Below, in pieces: positions 34,844 to 44,677 of a stretch of 64,000 bases of DNA. The stretch's first letter is position 1; every line of letters starts with the position of its first letter. The notes under the pieces were generated by a model. The model made no database searches. It saw nothing but the letters and a program-made list of their open reading frames with translations, and had not been told where the DNA came from. Both the position numbers and the translations under genes were made by a program. Source of the stretch: JAUSFM01 sp964343705 (GTDB lineage: Archaea > Nanobdellota > Nanobdellia > Woesearchaeales > UBA12501); contig CAYFJX010000004.1 in NCBI GenBank assembly GCA_964343705.1, positions 62,001 to 126,000 on the forward strand. Reading direction: 5' to 3'.

Positions 34844-34908
34844 GGAATACCTCTTTTTTCTTCTCTAACACAACAATCTTTTTAAATTTTTTTCATGTGG
34901 GTGGGTGT

Positions 34909-35496
34909 ATGTCTCTTGAAGCGGAACTTGTTGAGGAAGGTCGTGGAATCGGCAATTCAAAAGATGATATTCTTCAAGCACTTATCAACCAATTTCATCA
35001 CCAAATACGAGTTTGTATTGAACTGGGGATTGCACAAGCTAATAGGTCTCTTTACACTCGATTTGATCCTGCTGTTAAAGCGAGTATGGACTATGGTGAG
35101 ATCTTTGTTGCAATCTATCAGAATGAGGAACAACCAGAAAATATTGTAATCGGTGGCAACATCTCCAGGGAACAATTCCTTGCAGCATTTGGTTCAACTG
35201 GGTGGCTGCAAGACTACAAGTTTACGCCACGTGGCTGGTACCGTGGACCTGCAGTTCTACAACCCAGTCTTGCTTATGTGAGGGAGCATCCGGATACACC
35301 AACAATAAACCTAACACTTATTGAAAGCATCCCATGGGTAAGAGAAGGAGACACACTTGCAGAACACCGACGCTACCATTGTATTACTGCTGACGAGTTT
35401 GCTGAGAAACATGCTGGTTTACTAGAAGGAACTACGCTGGTCTACTCAGCACGATTCCCTGCAAAAGACCTTCCTTTGTGTGTTGAACAACCCTGA
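34909..35496 (+). CDS. Orphan 195-aa protein
   Basis: I start it at ATG 34909 because CTTTTTAAAT is about 25 bases upstream (leaderless). It is an alpha-beta protein with GEIFVAIYQNEEQPENIVI, a Trp-rich loop (TPRGWYRGP) and LTLIESIPWVREGD. No membrane segment is seen and no family is recognised. Confidence 0.6.
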   Translation: MSLEAELVEEGRGIGNSKDDILQALINQFHHQIRVCIELGIAQANRSLYTRFDPAVKASMDYGEIFVAIYQNEEQPENIVIGGNISREQFLAAFGSTGWLQDYKFTPRGWYRGPAVLQPSLAYVREHPDTPTINLTLIESIPWVREGDTLAEHRRYHCITADEFAEKHAGLLEGTTLVYSARFPAKDLPLCVEQP

Positions 35497-35570
35497 TACG
35501 TCACAACAATCTTTATATACCTGCCATTCTTACCTTTTTAAGTAGTAAACAGATAAAAAGGGCTAAAAGA

Positions 35571-37046
35571 GTGGTTGATTTGTATCGTAAGCACGCATGG
35601 ACTATGGTAGTATTTCTCTTATTACTTCTTCCAACAGTCAGTGCAACTCTTCCTGATGACATTGTTCTTGAAACAAAACTAATCAAAAACCGTATAGGTC
35701 CAGCACAATGGGCAGAATTTGAACTCACCATCCACAATAATGGATTGGCTTTTGACGCATTTACCATTCTCAATGACTTGGAAGGCACTGAATGGAGCAT
35801 GCTTACTGAACCACAAACCAGAACAGACTTGATTATCAAAGGAGGAACCAGTGAGTCAATCAAAATTCTTCTCAAAGATATCAATCTTCCACGTGACTAC
35901 AAACGACCCTATTTTGTTAAAGTTTTTGTGTACACAAAAGATCGAAAAGTACGAAAGTATGTAAAACTCCCTGTGTACCTTATGCCAGGCGATGTGCGTG
36001 AAGGAGTTCATTTTGAAGTAACTCCTGACTTTCCAAAACAACTTGACCCACGACGAAGTCACTCATTCATTGTAAATGTAAAAAATGAAAACTGGTATGA
36101 TTACGAAGATATTCGCGTGTCTGTGAAAAGTGCAGATTTTGAACGTGTATCATTGCTTACCTTTGCACCTAATGAAACAAAGTCAGTTGAGTTTACTGTT
36201 TTTCTTCCTCCTGACACACCACCAAAAAATGAAAAAGTTGCTCTGACAGTTTCGAAAAAAGGTACAGTATACTTTCTTGACGAGCAAAGCTATACTGTCA
36301 TTGGTTACAACACACCTTTTCAACAAAACCAAGAAGAAACAAGTAGTTTTTTGAAAACAAAGAAGACACTGTACATAAAAAATGTTGATAATGATGCTCA
36401 AAGCCAGGAGATTACACAGCCTGTTTCAACTTTTGCCAGCTTTTTTACATCAACTGATCCAGAAACGCAAACTGAAACAATAAACAGCGAAAAACACTAC
36501 GTGTGGGATATCTCATTAAACCCTAAAGAAGAAGTAAAAATTATCATAAACACTAATTATAGGGGGTTATTCTATGCTGGAATCCTCCTTGCAATCGTTC
36601 TTTTCTTGTGGTACATGTTTCAGTCACCTGTGGTTGTAGTTAAACGCGCAGAGTTTGTAAAGACACAACAAGGAGGGATTAACTCCATTGACATTCGATT
36701 AGTGATCTATAATAGGGGTGGTAGGGAGTTACGAGATGTCACCCTTGTTGAACATGTTCCAACACTTATGAAAACTCACTGGAAAAGTAAGCACACTTTT
36801 CACCCTAAACGTGTATCTCATGTGAAACATGGTAAGATTATGTACTGGGAGTTTGACTTAACACCTAAAGAAGAACGAATTATTTCGTACACTCTTATTC
36901 CTCGCTTGAGTGTGATTGGTGATTTGACCTTGCCACGGACCATGTTACGGTACACCTGGGACAAACACAAACTCAAATCATATTCTAATGAAGTGCGTGT
37001 GAGCAATCTTAAACTAGGTGAGCAAGAAGAAGACTTGTTGGATTAA
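35571..37046 (+). CDS. Secreted Ig-like domain protein with transmembrane anchor and C-terminal domain
   Basis: A 491-aa protein starting with GTG, placed about 30 bases after TTTTTAAGTAG. The signal peptide (TMVVFLLLLLPTVSATLP) is followed by two or three NEW3/COG1470-like beta-sandwich domains outside the cell (FELTIHNNGLAFDAFTIL; FIVNVKNENWYDYEDIRV). One membrane helix follows (LFYAGILLAIVLFLWYMF, about residues 333-350) and a further beta domain (IDIRLVIYNRGGRELRDV). Such proteins are common in archaeal envelopes as structural or binding proteins. Its tail overlaps the rad50 tail by four bases. Confidence 0.7.
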   Translation: MVDLYRKHAWTMVVFLLLLLPTVSATLPDDIVLETKLIKNRIGPAQWAEFELTIHNNGLAFDAFTILNDLEGTEWSMLTEPQTRTDLIIKGGTSESIKILLKDINLPRDYKRPYFVKVFVYTKDRKVRKYVKLPVYLMPGDVREGVHFEVTPDFPKQLDPRRSHSFIVNVKNENWYDYEDIRVSVKSADFERVSLLTFAPNETKSVEFTVFLPPDTPPKNEKVALTVSKKGTVYFLDEQSYTVIGYNTPFQQNQEETSSFLKTKKTLYIKNVDNDAQSQEITQPVSTFASFFTSTDPETQTETINSEKHYVWDISLNPKEEVKIIINTNYRGLFYAGILLAIVLFLWYMFQSPVVVVKRAEFVKTQQGGINSIDIRLVIYNRGGRELRDVTLVEHVPTLMKTHWKSKHTFHPKRVSHVKHGKIMYWEFDLTPKEERIISYTLIPRLSVIGDLTLPRTMLRYTWDKHKLKSYSNEVRVSNLKLGEQEEDLLD

Positions 37047-39184
37047 GACTGCACCAAGCTCTCATGCCCACGCTTTTCAACACGAATAATGTTCTTCACA
37101 AAACTCTCTACCTTTGGTTCGTGGGAAACAATGATTGCTTGCCGTGCTTGGAGTTGGTGAAGCACATCACGTAGTTTGTCAAGTTGCTCATGACTAAAAC
37201 CATCAGTTGGCTCGTCTAAGATAATAAGATCTTTTGTTCGAATGGTAGCAACAACGTCATTAATAACTTTGTTAAGTGCAAGTCTGTACGCAAGTGCCAC
37301 TGCTGTTTTTTCACCGCCAGACAAGTTTTCAATGCTGGTCTCGTAGCCATTTTGGTCAACAATTACACTGAAGTCATCTGCAAGTCGTGCAGTGAGTATT
37401 TCATCTTCTACCAACATGCTGAACCATGTTCGGAATAGTTCATCAAATGCAAAATATACCTTGCGCATAACTTCTTTTTCCATAATTGCAGCAACATTTA
37501 CTAAATATTCTGTTATCCATGTGTGGTACTGGCTGAGTTGGTGTGTTTCTTTTGCGTGTTGTTCTTTTGCTGCAATGCCTTTTTGTAACTGCTCTATGTT
37601 TTTTTTACTGTGTTCAACTTCTTTCTCTAGTGAGGCGAGGGTGATTGATTCTTGTCGCTCACGTGCTTGAAGGGTTTCAAGTTGTTGTCGCGCAGTGTTA
37701 AACTTCGCTGTTATATCTTTGTAGCCTTCGAGTTCTTTTTGTAAAGCTCCTTGCTGCATTTGTAGTTTGCGAATATCTTCTGCCTTGCGTTGGGTCTGTT
37801 CTTCTTTTACTCTCACTGTTTTCTTTTTTTCTTCAATAAGTTGTGTGAGTTGTTCTACATGTTGTATCTCTTGTTGTATTTTTAGGATGTGGTGCTCAGC
37901 TTCTCGTATTTTTTGCAGTGACTGTTCGTGTTGCTTAGTTGCATGTGTTGCAGCTTCTTTCAGAGTAGCAATGTTTTGTACTTGTTTTCTGTATTGTTCA
38001 ATGCCTTGTACTTCTTTGCCTGTAAGTCCTTGCTTGTGTTCGGGGGCAACCGTTTGCTTACAATAAGGACACTCACTTACATCTCCAATTCGTTCAATCA
38101 ACTTCTGTGCATGTTCAATATGTGTTTGTATCTCTTTTTCTTGTAGTCCCAAGTCTCTTGTTTTTCTTTGGTTTTCATCGCATTGTTTTTGTACATCTTC
38201 TTTACATTGTATTTTTGCTTGGTAGGTTTGTAGTTGCACTTTTTTTTCTTCAATACTGTTTTGTTGCATGCTTTGTTCTTGTTCAACTATTGCTTTTCGT
38301 ACCTGTGCTGTTTCCCGAGCAAGTAGTTCATACTGTGTTTCGTTTTCCTTGAGTTGGACAGAACAAATCTTAGCTTGCTGTTCTTTTTCTCTCTGTTGCT
38401 GTGTTTGTTTTTCAAGTGCTACTACTTGTTCTTTGTGTGTAAGTAGGTCTTTTCTTAGAGTTTCAACAAGTGGCTTTTTCTCTGCAACTAAGGTTTCATG
38501 TTGAGTCTTCTGTTCTTGTTCTTGTTGCAAAGCTCTTTTCTCATCGTCAAGTCCTTCAACAAGCATCTTTTTTTGCTTAATACGCACGCGTAATTCTTTA
38601 GCATACAATTCACTATTTGTCCTGATTTGCTTATACTTGTCAATGCCAAATATTTTCCTGAGAATATCTAGGCGCTCTTCTGCAGGACTTGTTAAAATAT
38701 GTTTCATATGTTCTTGCGGCGTGTACACAGTGTACCTGTATAAGAGCGACTTTGATTTAGTGAGTAACTCTTTAGGGTACCCAAGCGCAGTCAACATTTT
38801 AATTTTTAATTCAATAGGTGTTGCTTCTGTCTTGATCCAATCATTTGTGTCTTCTTGTTTTTCTGCAACCCACCCAGCGTCCTGCTTGATGCTGTCTTTT
38901 GTTCGTTTAAGCACACGTTTAATCATGATATCTTTGTTAGGTGTTCCACTTTGAGTAAGTGCAAAGTGCAGTTCAACACTTCCTTTTTGCGTGCCATGGC
39001 GTAACAAGTGGTTACTTGCAAGGTCATTTCCTCGTAAGCCAAACAATGCAAATTCAATTGCAAGCAAAATACTGGACTTACCACTTCCAATATCACCGGA
39101 AAGAACCATGCTTGTTTCAGGAAATGTAATGTGTGCATTGGTGTAGCTTCTGATATTTTCCAGCTTTACTGACTTTAGAATCAT
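37043..39184 (-). CDS. rad50: DNA repair ATPase Rad50
   Basis: A 713-aa SMC-like ABC ATPase. Walker A is GDIGSGKSSILLAIEFALFG at the N-terminus. A Gln-rich coiled coil is split by the zinc hook CPYCKQ at about residue 370 (forward bases 38053-38070). The signature motif is NLSGGEKTAVALAYRLAL and Walker B is LIILDEPTDGFS. With Mre11 it tethers and processes DNA ends. The coiled-coil arms are short: archaeal Rad50 is usually 850-890 residues. No mre11 gene is adjacent in this window, although the two are commonly neighbours. Confidence 0.92.
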   Translation of the reverse strand: MILKSVKLENIRSYTNAHITFPETSMVLSGDIGSGKSSILLAIEFALFGLRGNDLASNHLLRHGTQKGSVELHFALTQSGTPNKDIMIKRVLKRTKDSIKQDAGWVAEKQEDTNDWIKTEATPIELKIKMLTALGYPKELLTKSKSLLYRYTVYTPQEHMKHILTSPAEERLDILRKIFGIDKYKQIRTNSELYAKELRVRIKQKKMLVEGLDDEKRALQQEQEQKTQHETLVAEKKPLVETLRKDLLTHKEQVVALEKQTQQQREKEQQAKICSVQLKENETQYELLARETAQVRKAIVEQEQSMQQNSIEEKKVQLQTYQAKIQCKEDVQKQCDENQRKTRDLGLQEKEIQTHIEHAQKLIERIGDVSECPYCKQTVAPEHKQGLTGKEVQGIEQYRKQVQNIATLKEAATHATKQHEQSLQKIREAEHHILKIQQEIQHVEQLTQLIEEKKKTVRVKEEQTQRKAEDIRKLQMQQGALQKELEGYKDITAKFNTARQQLETLQARERQESITLASLEKEVEHSKKNIEQLQKGIAAKEQHAKETHQLSQYHTWITEYLVNVAAIMEKEVMRKVYFAFDELFRTWFSMLVEDEILTARLADDFSVIVDQNGYETSIENLSGGEKTAVALAYRLALNKVINDVVATIRTKDLIILDEPTDGFSHEQLDKLRDVLHQLQARQAIIVSHEPKVESFVKNIIRVEKRGHESLVQS

Positions 39185-39305
39185 GGTTGCATCAATGCTG
39201 GGCGTGTATAAAAAGATTATTGTACTCTGTTATTCTGCTTCATATCCCACATCCAATAACAATATTTATATATCCCCTAGTCCTAAAAGTCCTTAGAGGT
39301 GTTCA

Positions 39306-40013
39306 ATGAGCAGAAAAGAGGAACCACACAAGCTTCTATTCACAGCATTTGTGATTCTAGCCATTGGCAGCTTAACATTCATGTTTTCTCAGCTATCTGG
39401 TGACGCTTCAGATGTTACTGGCAATGTTTTACGTGCGGAGCGTGAAGTAACTCTTCCAGAAGGATATGATTACAAAGGTGTATTAAACAGGGGCCGGTTC
39501 CAAGGTCAAACTGGATGTAATGTCTGTGCTCAAGGAGCACTGCGGCCAGGCATGAGTAATATTGACTCATTATGTACTGGTGATTATGCTATTCGTCTTA
39601 ATCTTGTTGGTATGCACTCAGGCAGTGCATTGATGGATGTGAACGGAGAAATGTTTAACATGAAAGAAGGAGAAAAGTACTCGCTTCGTGATGGTATGCA
39701 GCTACAACTTCTTTCAGTAAGCAACAAAGATGGTCAAGAATCAGTTTCTTACAAGCTTGGTCTGCTCAGTTACCAAACTGAAATGATGCAAGGTGACACC
39801 CGACACATGCGTGTCTGTGACAAAAAAGTGGATGTAACAGTAAATTCTTTTGAAACAGATCCAAAAACAGTACACCTTACAGCAAATGGTAAAGACTATG
39901 TGCTTGCTCCTGCAGAAGCTCGGAAGCTCAGCAATGGTGTCCCTCTTTACATAATGCACATTGATGCTAAAGAAGATCGATGGGGCTCAGTTGCCTTTGA
40001 AATTGGTAATTAA
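39306..40013 (+). CDS. Membrane-anchored extracytoplasmic protein, unknown
   Basis: A 235-aa protein with an N-terminal signal anchor (LLFTAFVILAIGSLTFMF), a cysteine pair CNVCAQG, another Cys in SLCTGDY, and two similar beta-rich units (MDVNGEMFNMKEGEKYSL and LTANGKDYVLAPAEARKL). The two units look like an internal duplication. TTTATATAT and GAGGTG lie upstream of the ATG. No family recognised. Confidence 0.65.
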   Translation: MSRKEEPHKLLFTAFVILAIGSLTFMFSQLSGDASDVTGNVLRAEREVTLPEGYDYKGVLNRGRFQGQTGCNVCAQGALRPGMSNIDSLCTGDYAIRLNLVGMHSGSALMDVNGEMFNMKEGEKYSLRDGMQLQLLSVSNKDGQESVSYKLGLLSYQTEMMQGDTRHMRVCDKKVDVTVNSFETDPKTVHLTANGKDYVLAPAEARKLSNGVPLYIMHIDAKEDRWGSVAFEIGN

Positions 40014-40052
40014 GCGTAAACTTTATCTACTCTAGGTTTTCTCTTCAATTCT

Positions 40053-40700
40053 ATGGTAACAGTAATCTTTGATATGGATGGTGTCATAGCAGACACTGAG
40101 AAGCTCCATGCGCAAACATCAGAAGAATTACTTAAAGAAGATTATGGCATTCTTATTCCTGGCCCTGAGCTTTCAGCAGAGTATGCAGGAACTGACGATG
40201 CATTTATGTTTGCTGATCTCTTCAAAAAACACAATGTTGCAGGTGATCCTCACCAAGCATCAAAAAAAAGATGGGAAAAAATGTATGGTGTTTTGGAAGG
40301 TAATATCAGGCCAATGCCTGGCTTTTTTTCGTTGTTTGATCAACTCAAAAAAAATGGAAATAAAATTGGTCTTGCATCTGGTTCCTTTCTACATTTTATT
40401 GACCTTGTTTTGGGCAGCTTGAATATAGCTGATCAATTCCACGCTCTTGCCAGCAGTGAGGAAGTACAAAATCCTAAACCTGCGCCTGATGTGTTCTTGC
40501 TTGCAGCAAAGCGTCTTGGGGTGAAGCCTGAAGAGTGTGTTGTGATTGAGGATGGCATTAATGGCATGCGTGGCGCTCGACAAGCTGGTATGAAAGTTGT
40601 TGCCTTGGTAGGAGATACATCAAAAGATTGGCCAGCTGATTTAGTTATTACACATCTTGGCAGCTTGACATTGGTTCAATTGCAAGCGCTTGTATCATAA
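40053..40700 (+). CDS. HAD-superfamily phosphatase/phosphomutase (PGMB-like)
   Basis: A 215-aa HAD subfamily IA protein. Motif I is FDMDGVIADTE at the N-terminus with the nucleophile Asp. A helical cap follows, then motif II (GLASGS), motif III Lys (NPKPAPDVFLLAAKRLG) and motif IV (VIEDGINGMRGARQAGM). Relatives include beta-phosphoglucomutase and small sugar or nucleotide phosphatases. Confidence 0.85.
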   Translation: MVTVIFDMDGVIADTEKLHAQTSEELLKEDYGILIPGPELSAEYAGTDDAFMFADLFKKHNVAGDPHQASKKRWEKMYGVLEGNIRPMPGFFSLFDQLKKNGNKIGLASGSFLHFIDLVLGSLNIADQFHALASSEEVQNPKPAPDVFLLAAKRLGVKPEECVVIEDGINGMRGARQAGMKVVALVGDTSKDWPADLVITHLGSLTLVQLQALVS

Positions 40701-40718
40701 TTTTTCTTATTAGAATTC

Positions 40719-41171
40719 TTACATCAGGGCAATAAGGCTAGCTAATTGACCATCTTGTTCTTGTCGTGGGCTTGCGTACCCTGTTACTTGACGAAACAGG
40801 TCAAATCTTATCAGTAGGTCATTTATGGTATATCTTTTCCCTTCTTCCAACCCATATGCTTCCAGTCCCACTCTGTCAGGTGGATCATTGATTTCATTGC
40901 TTTCAGCAGGGCAACCTAGTGGTAGTTTAGGGCATGCAAGGCACACTGAATCAATACCAAAGGTAATCTTGATTTCTTGGTCTGGACTTTTTAAAAGAAG
41001 ATCATATAGTTTTGTTATTGTTTCAACTTTTTCACTATCAGTATTATCTGCCATCGGGTCAAGATCGATCAAACCATAAGTTGGGTCTGCTTCATCGGTT
41101 GCTCCTTGCTTTTTAGCATAGTGCTCAGCAAGTGCTTCTACATGGTGGCCTCGTAGGGTAAGGGGTTGCAT
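40719..41171 (-). CDS. DUF1284-like cysteine protein
   Basis: A 150-aa protein started at ATG 41169-41171; TTTATATAG lies about 27 bases upstream, so the longer frame to 41285, which would also overlap the divergent gene, is rejected. LTLRGHHVEALAEHY resembles the LRGHHLLCL start of DUF1284, and FGIDSVCLACPKLPLGCP gives the metal-binding-like cysteine group of that family. DUF1284 proteins have no assigned activity; an iron-sulfur or zinc site is possible. Confidence 0.6.
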   Translation of the reverse strand: MQPLTLRGHHVEALAEHYAKKQGATDEADPTYGLIDLDPMADNTDSEKVETITKLYDLLLKSPDQEIKITFGIDSVCLACPKLPLGCPAESNEINDPPDRVGLEAYGLEEGKRYTINDLLIRFDLFRQVTGYASPRQEQDGQLASLIALM

Positions 41172-41274
41172 ACCTGTGTAAGGTGATTCCACTATATAAA
41201 TCTTTCGGAAATTAATCACTAAACAGGGGTTACAGTAGCAAGGTTTATATACTAGTTTTTCTCCTCTTCTCCTT

Positions 41275-42063
41275 ATGACAATCATTCATGGTGCTCCTGA
41301 TAACTCTGCTGTTTTTGCACGTCTTGAAGAAGCCCAAGCAGCAGGAGATGCACGAACCTATGCTACAATTTGTCGCAGGCTTGCAATTACACAACCACCT
41401 GCTGGAAATCTCTTACTAGAAGGTATTGAACTCCTAGCACAAGATGAAGTAATTGACGCAGAAGCTGCAGAACACAGAGTCACTATACAAATGCTTCAGA
41501 AGCGAGATGCAGAAGCTATTCTTGCAGCTCCAAGAAACTGGGGTATTAGAACAGCGGACATCGCGACACTTGCAAAAGACAAACGTTACGGTTATACTGC
41601 TGCTCAAGATTTCTACTGGGCTGTACACAACATTGAAATTCCACCAGAAATGGCAGCGCGAATGACACATGTTGAAATCCTTGCTAAGTATTGGGGAACA
41701 GTCCTCACAAAAAGACGACCTTCACCTATTGCATCACCTACACCCACTGACTTTCGCGGAATATACAGGCAGTTGGACGGGGAGGCATACAAAAGTTGGC
41801 AGTTTAGAACTCTCAAAACTGAAGCTGTTGAACGTTTTCCTACAACAACAGGAGAACAGCAAAAACGATTAGAGGATTTGAGTGAGGTTCAAAGGAAAGT
41901 TTTTGTTGACTCATTCTTTGCGCCATCACATTCTGACTATCGCGACCCGAATGTGGATGGTGCTGACAAATCATTATATGTGCGAGATGCATTTACTATA
42001 ATCAAGAACAGGTACCAGAGCGCAGTACAACAAGCCAAAGCTACCGTCGCATCTTTTTCTTAA
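41275..42063 (+). CDS. Orphan 262-aa helical protein
   Basis: A largely helical protein (RLEEAQAAGDARTYATICRR, then LEGIELLAQDEVIDAEAAEH) with no recognised domain, signal or membrane helix. TTTATATACT lies about 30 bases before the ATG, indicating a nearly leaderless message. The tail overlaps the convergent sugar isomerase gene by 23 bases. Confidence 0.6.
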   Translation: MTIIHGAPDNSAVFARLEEAQAAGDARTYATICRRLAITQPPAGNLLLEGIELLAQDEVIDAEAAEHRVTIQMLQKRDAEAILAAPRNWGIRTADIATLAKDKRYGYTAAQDFYWAVHNIEIPPEMAARMTHVEILAKYWGTVLTKRRPSPIASPTPTDFRGIYRQLDGEAYKSWQFRTLKTEAVERFPTTTGEQQKRLEDLSEVQRKVFVDSFFAPSHSDYRDPNVDGADKSLYVRDAFTIIKNRYQSAVQQAKATVASFS

Positions 42064-43015
42064 AATCCTCAACCATCTTAATCGGAGTTGGATCAATTTC
42101 ATATTCTAAAGCAAGATAGTAGCCAACATAACTACCGAGTAATGCTGTCGAGAAAATCCGTGCAAGCCTACTTGTTCCTGAAACTTTCAATAACAAGACA
42201 GGAATGCCCTTGCTTTGCATAACTTGTTTAGTGATCTCCATACGTTTCTTGATCTCAGGAGCGTCATCAACATCTTCGATAATGATAATGTAATAATCAG
42301 TAAGCGGGTTAGTAAAACCAACCATCTCATTATGGTTAAGCTCAGGGAATTCATTGGCAAAAGCCTGGACTTTGGCATTTTCATTTATTTTTGCTTTCCA
42401 AATCTTTGCTAGGCATGCCATCTTTCTTGAAGAATAAATCATTGGTACTTTGTTTATCAGGCGTTCTGCAAGTGGCCTTGCTTTTTCTTTGTGATCTTTT
42501 TTCAAAACACGAATAAGACTTGCAAGCTCACTTGTTTTTGGGATTATGTTTGAGTTCATTAACACATTCAACATAGGGATTGTTTGATACCCCAACGAGT
42601 CACGTGGCATGATGCCCCCTGGTAATTCAACATGCGGGACTCCTTCACGAAGTGCTAGCTCCTTTAGTTTCCCACCACTCGAAAGGCAAACAACACGGCA
42701 GCCACGTTGTTTTACTTCTTTGTACATTGACAATGTTTCTTCAGTATTACCAGAATAAGATACAACAAACACCAAGGTGTTTTTGTTGAACCAGGGAGGT
42801 ATGGTGTAGTCACGCACAATAAAAAATGGCAGTCGTTCTTGCAAGTATGATTGTAGTATCTCAGCACCAAGTGCCGACCCGCCCATGCCACACACTGCAA
42901 TGGCGTTCACAGGGGGAACTATCTTAATGTGGTTTCCTAATTCAAGCGCGTGTTCACACTGTGCATAAAAGCCATCAAGAACACGTTTCATATCTGATTT
43001 GTCAACTCGAGCCAT
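42041..43015 (-). CDS. Bifunctional phosphoglucose/phosphomannose isomerase
   Basis: A 324-aa SIS-domain protein: AVCGMGGSALGAEIL (first sugar-phosphate loop), VVSYSGNTEETL (Ser/Thr loop), the Glu/His region ELNHNEMVGF, and a C-terminal SIS unit. The length and motif set match the archaeal Pgi/Pmi family, which interconverts glucose-6-P or mannose-6-P with fructose-6-P. With the nucleotidyltransferase at 58482 it could feed nucleotide-sugar synthesis for surface glycans. Confidence 0.88.
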   Translation of the reverse strand: MARVDKSDMKRVLDGFYAQCEHALELGNHIKIVPPVNAIAVCGMGGSALGAEILQSYLQERLPFFIVRDYTIPPWFNKNTLVFVVSYSGNTEETLSMYKEVKQRGCRVVCLSSGGKLKELALREGVPHVELPGGIMPRDSLGYQTIPMLNVLMNSNIIPKTSELASLIRVLKKDHKEKARPLAERLINKVPMIYSSRKMACLAKIWKAKINENAKVQAFANEFPELNHNEMVGFTNPLTDYYIIIIEDVDDAPEIKKRMEITKQVMQSKGIPVLLLKVSGTSRLARIFSTALLGSYVGYYLALEYEIDPTPIKMVEDFKKKMRR

Positions 43016-43180
43016 TGGTTACCCCCAGTCAAGGGAAACAGTGAACTCCTTATAAATATTATGTGCTCAGATAGTATGTATTCGGGTCTATAGGTTAAAT
43101 GGACTAAGAAACTTTATAAAGCCAAGAATCAAGAAATAAATAATTCATACAAAAAAAGTTGTGTAAAAAAGGGATGGTAG

Positions 43181-43789
43181 ATGTCACGCTTAGACCACAA
43201 AATACTTGGGAAAAAACATCATAAGCAGTCAGTGCATCATATGCTTGTAAAGCATGCTGTCAAGCACCGAAAGAAGCATAAGCGTAAACAATCACATAAT
43301 CCTTCAAAAAAACATTCTGACATGGCACTATTTATCATTAGTGTCATAGTTGTTCTCTGTATTGGTGGATTATTTATTTTAGATGATTATGGTATGGTAA
43401 CCTATGGGCATGCAGTAGCACCTCCAGCAGATGCAGCATGTGCATGTACTGGCGACGGCTGTACTGGTTTACTCCCAGTACAAGTTGGCGAATTTCTTGT
43501 TGCTGAAGAAATTAGAGGGCAAAAAAATATTTGTTCCACAAACTCTGCAGATCAGGTGTTTGGTCCAGAACTTAACATGCTTCTTATTGGAGAACGATGC
43601 ATACTAGATGATACTAAGAAAGTTCAGTTCACCTATGGTGGTGGCAAAACTAAAACATTTCAAAACTATTGCATAAATAATCATCGCACTATTGTTCCAA
43701 ACTCAGACCGACTTGGTGTTATTGAGTGTGAGGGAAAAAACGTGCGTATTACAGAACGTGCATGTGATTGCAATGGTGGTACTTGTTAA
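43181..43789 (+). CDS. Membrane-anchored Cys-rich protein, unknown
   Basis: A 202-aa protein with a strongly basic His/Lys-rich cytoplasmic N-terminus (LGKKHHKQSVHHMLVKHAVK), one membrane helix (ALFIISVIVVLCIGGLFIL), and an outer part with eight or more cysteines (CACTGDGC near the helix, CDCNGGTC at the end). The Cys content suggests disulfides. It is followed with TAATG overlap by a small membrane-protein gene. Confidence 0.65.
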   Translation: MSRLDHKILGKKHHKQSVHHMLVKHAVKHRKKHKRKQSHNPSKKHSDMALFIISVIVVLCIGGLFILDDYGMVTYGHAVAPPADAACACTGDGCTGLLPVQVGEFLVAEEIRGQKNICSTNSADQVFGPELNMLLIGERCILDDTKKVQFTYGGGKTKTFQNYCINNHRTIVPNSDRLGVIECEGKNVRITERACDCNGGTC

Positions 43790-43968
43790 TGGAAAGAAAA
43801 GACATACTTTTTTGGGGAATAATGCTCCTTAGAGTAGGTTTCTACATTGGAGCTGACTTAACAGGTTTTGTTGTACAGGAAACTCCTCGTTATCAAGAAC
43901 TTACTAACTGTGTGAATGGAGAAATAACTAGTTTGCATGATTTGGGAAGAGATAGTAATTATAATTAA
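43789..43968 (+). CDS. Small membrane protein
   Basis: A 59-aa protein starting with ATG 43789 that overlaps the preceding stop (TAATG). It has one hydrophobic segment (ILFWGIMLLRVGFYIGADLTG) and an outer tail with a single Cys. It is translationally coupled to the Cys-rich protein and may be its partner. The LTGFVV end resembles the LTGAAVT element of the small protein at 49448. Confidence 0.5.
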   Translation: MERKDILFWGIMLLRVGFYIGADLTGFVVQETPRYQELTNCVNGEITSLHDLGRDSNYN

Positions 43969-43989
43969 TTTTTTTGCCCTTTAATTCTG

Positions 43990-44541
43990 TTACTTATTTT
44001 TCAGAAATTTTATAATCTTCTCAACAACTTGCTTAACATTTGACTTATTTGTATCAACAACAAGGTCATAATTCTTCTTGACTAAATAATCAACCCCATA
44101 ATACTTTTTGTAACGCTTACGTTCTATTGCAGTTCGCTTTTGTATTTCCTTTTTTGCTTCAGCAAGTGTCTTTGAAATTTCAACACCACCACGCCTTGCA
44201 TCAAAAATACGTTTTGCAGCAATGTCAGGATTAACATCAAGAAAAACGCGGATTGAGTGAGGAATAAAATGAAAACCAAGCCGGGCATCCATAACAAATC
44301 CATGTTTTGTCTTGCCAAGTTTTGCCAGCCGATCATCAAGGATCTTGTCAATTTTACCACCATCACTCTGCGCTTCCTTACTTAACTCCAGCAAAGTCAT
44401 GCCACGTTTTGCAGCCATGTCTCGCATAAAATCTCCTGTAGAAAAATGATCAAGACTTAGTTTTTTTGCAAGCTCTTTTGCCACTACACTCTTACCACTG
44501 CCTGGCCTGCCAGATATGGTTATAATGATGTCTTGTGCCAT
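43990..44541 (-). CDS. cmk: Cytidylate kinase, archaeal type
   Basis: A 183-aa P-loop kinase that phosphorylates CMP/dCMP. P-loop ISGRPGSGKSVVAKEL, STGDFMRDMA (substrate binding), VMDARLGF, and RTAIERKRYKKYYGVDY near the C-terminus match archaeal CMP kinases. Length is normal. It is divergent from the thermosome gene. Confidence 0.9.
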   Translation of the reverse strand: MAQDIIITISGRPGSGKSVVAKELAKKLSLDHFSTGDFMRDMAAKRGMTLLELSKEAQSDGGKIDKILDDRLAKLGKTKHGFVMDARLGFHFIPHSIRVFLDVNPDIAAKRIFDARRGGVEISKTLAEAKKEIQKRTAIERKRYKKYYGVDYLVKKNYDLVVDTNKSNVKQVVEKIIKFLKNK

Positions 44542-44677
44542 ACCGTCTTTTATAAATTAGCATTTATAAACTTTTCCTAATCCCTCCAAAAGCTTTAAAT
44601 ACAACCCTCAAATTCAGAAATGTAGCAAAAAGAGGAAAAACGCAATACAACAAACATGTCAGCGGGGTGACTATATT

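Noticed and set aside
40719..41285. Longer start of the DUF1284-like gene
   Set aside because: The TATA box lies between the long start and ATG 41171, and the long form would overlap the divergent gene.
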